A stretch of 24,778 bases of DNA from CAZELM01 sp964512995 (GTDB lineage: Bacteria; CSSED10-310), in NCBI GenBank assembly GCA_964512995.1, contig CAZELM010000056.1:1-24778 (forward strand). Reading direction: 5' to 3'. This document shows, one piece after another, positions 24,663 to 24,778 of this stretch. The notes beneath the pieces are model-generated. The model had not been told where the DNA came from. It was given only the letters and a program-made list of their open reading frames with translations, and made no database searches. The position numbers and the translations under genes were made by a program. Numbering within the stretch: the stretch's first letter is position 1; the number at the start of each line of letters is the position of its first letter.

Positions 24663-24778
24663 ATGAATACCGTATCGAACCCTCATGACCGTTTCTTCCG
24701 CCAACTCCTTCAGAACAAGGAAATCGCGAAGGATTTTCTGAGATATTATCTCCCGGAACCGATTGTTCAAATCCTGGA
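24663..24778 (+). CDS. Rpn-family recombination-promoting nuclease/putative transposase (5' part)
   Basis: Only the first 38 codons are in the window. The sequence NPHDRFFRQLLQNKEIAKDF followed by LRYYLPEPIV is the highly characteristic N-terminus of Rpn/PDDEXK-type proteins (formerly the YhgA-like transposase_31 family). These are DNA endonucleases linked to RecA-independent recombination and to mobile or phage-defence loci. The ATG lies six residues before the conserved NPHD(R/K)FF, as is usual. The catalytic PD-(D/E)xK residues lie beyond the window edge and cannot be checked. Confidence 0.85.
   Translation, partial: MNTVSNPHDRFFRQLLQNKEIAKDFLRYYLPEPIVQIL

Overview
The window looks like chromosomal DNA of an uncultured Gram-negative bacterium. 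One gene encodes a protein with a signal peptide, a propeller and what looks like a C-terminal outer-membrane beta-barrel. Purine-rich Shine-Dalgarno sites precede most genes, and the coding regions are moderately GC-rich. I cannot name a phylum. The first ~1 kb is visibly more AT-rich and begins with the C-terminal half of an IS1182-like transposase, so the left edge is probably acquired DNA.

Layout. (1) 1-9674, plus strand, mainly metabolic: transposase remnant; a long-form urocanase (hutU) with no other hut gene in view; a polytopic membrane protein; a class I/II aminotransferase of the 2-aminoadipate type, flanked by inverted copies of a GC-rich motif; then a tight three-gene operon for an isocitrate/isopropylmalate-type dehydrogenase and the large and small subunits of an aconitase-family dehydratase. 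The last gene ends in a perfect 164-bp tandem duplication carrying short hairpins. (2) 9982-10565, minus strand: a VapBC toxin-antitoxin pair whose promoter is overlapped by a 19-bp palindrome. (3) 10688 to about 19790, minus strand: a sulfatase-fold enzyme, a metallopeptidase-propeller-barrel protein, an AP2Ec-type TIM barrel, a radical SAM/SPASM-zinc ribbon-methyltransferase fusion and a second radical SAM/SPASM protein. (4) 20330-24354: two further radical SAM enzymes with B12-binding-type N-termini, on opposite strands, separated by a WbqC-family protein. (5) The right edge holds the start of an Rpn-family nuclease gene, apparently leaderless.

How the genes may work together. The dehydratase and dehydrogenase could carry out isomerisation and oxidative decarboxylation of a citrate-like acid, with the aminotransferase converting the resulting 2-oxoacid to an amino acid. 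No citrate, homocitrate or isopropylmalate synthase is visible, so the substrate is open. The most unusual part is 16.5-24.4 kb: four radical SAM proteins, one fused to a methyltransferase, next to a WbqC protein. WbqC proteins are usually found in surface-polysaccharide loci, so a pathway for modifying a cell-surface sugar, lipid or peptide is a reasonable but unproven reading. I found no convincing precursor peptide, CRISPR array, tRNA or rRNA.
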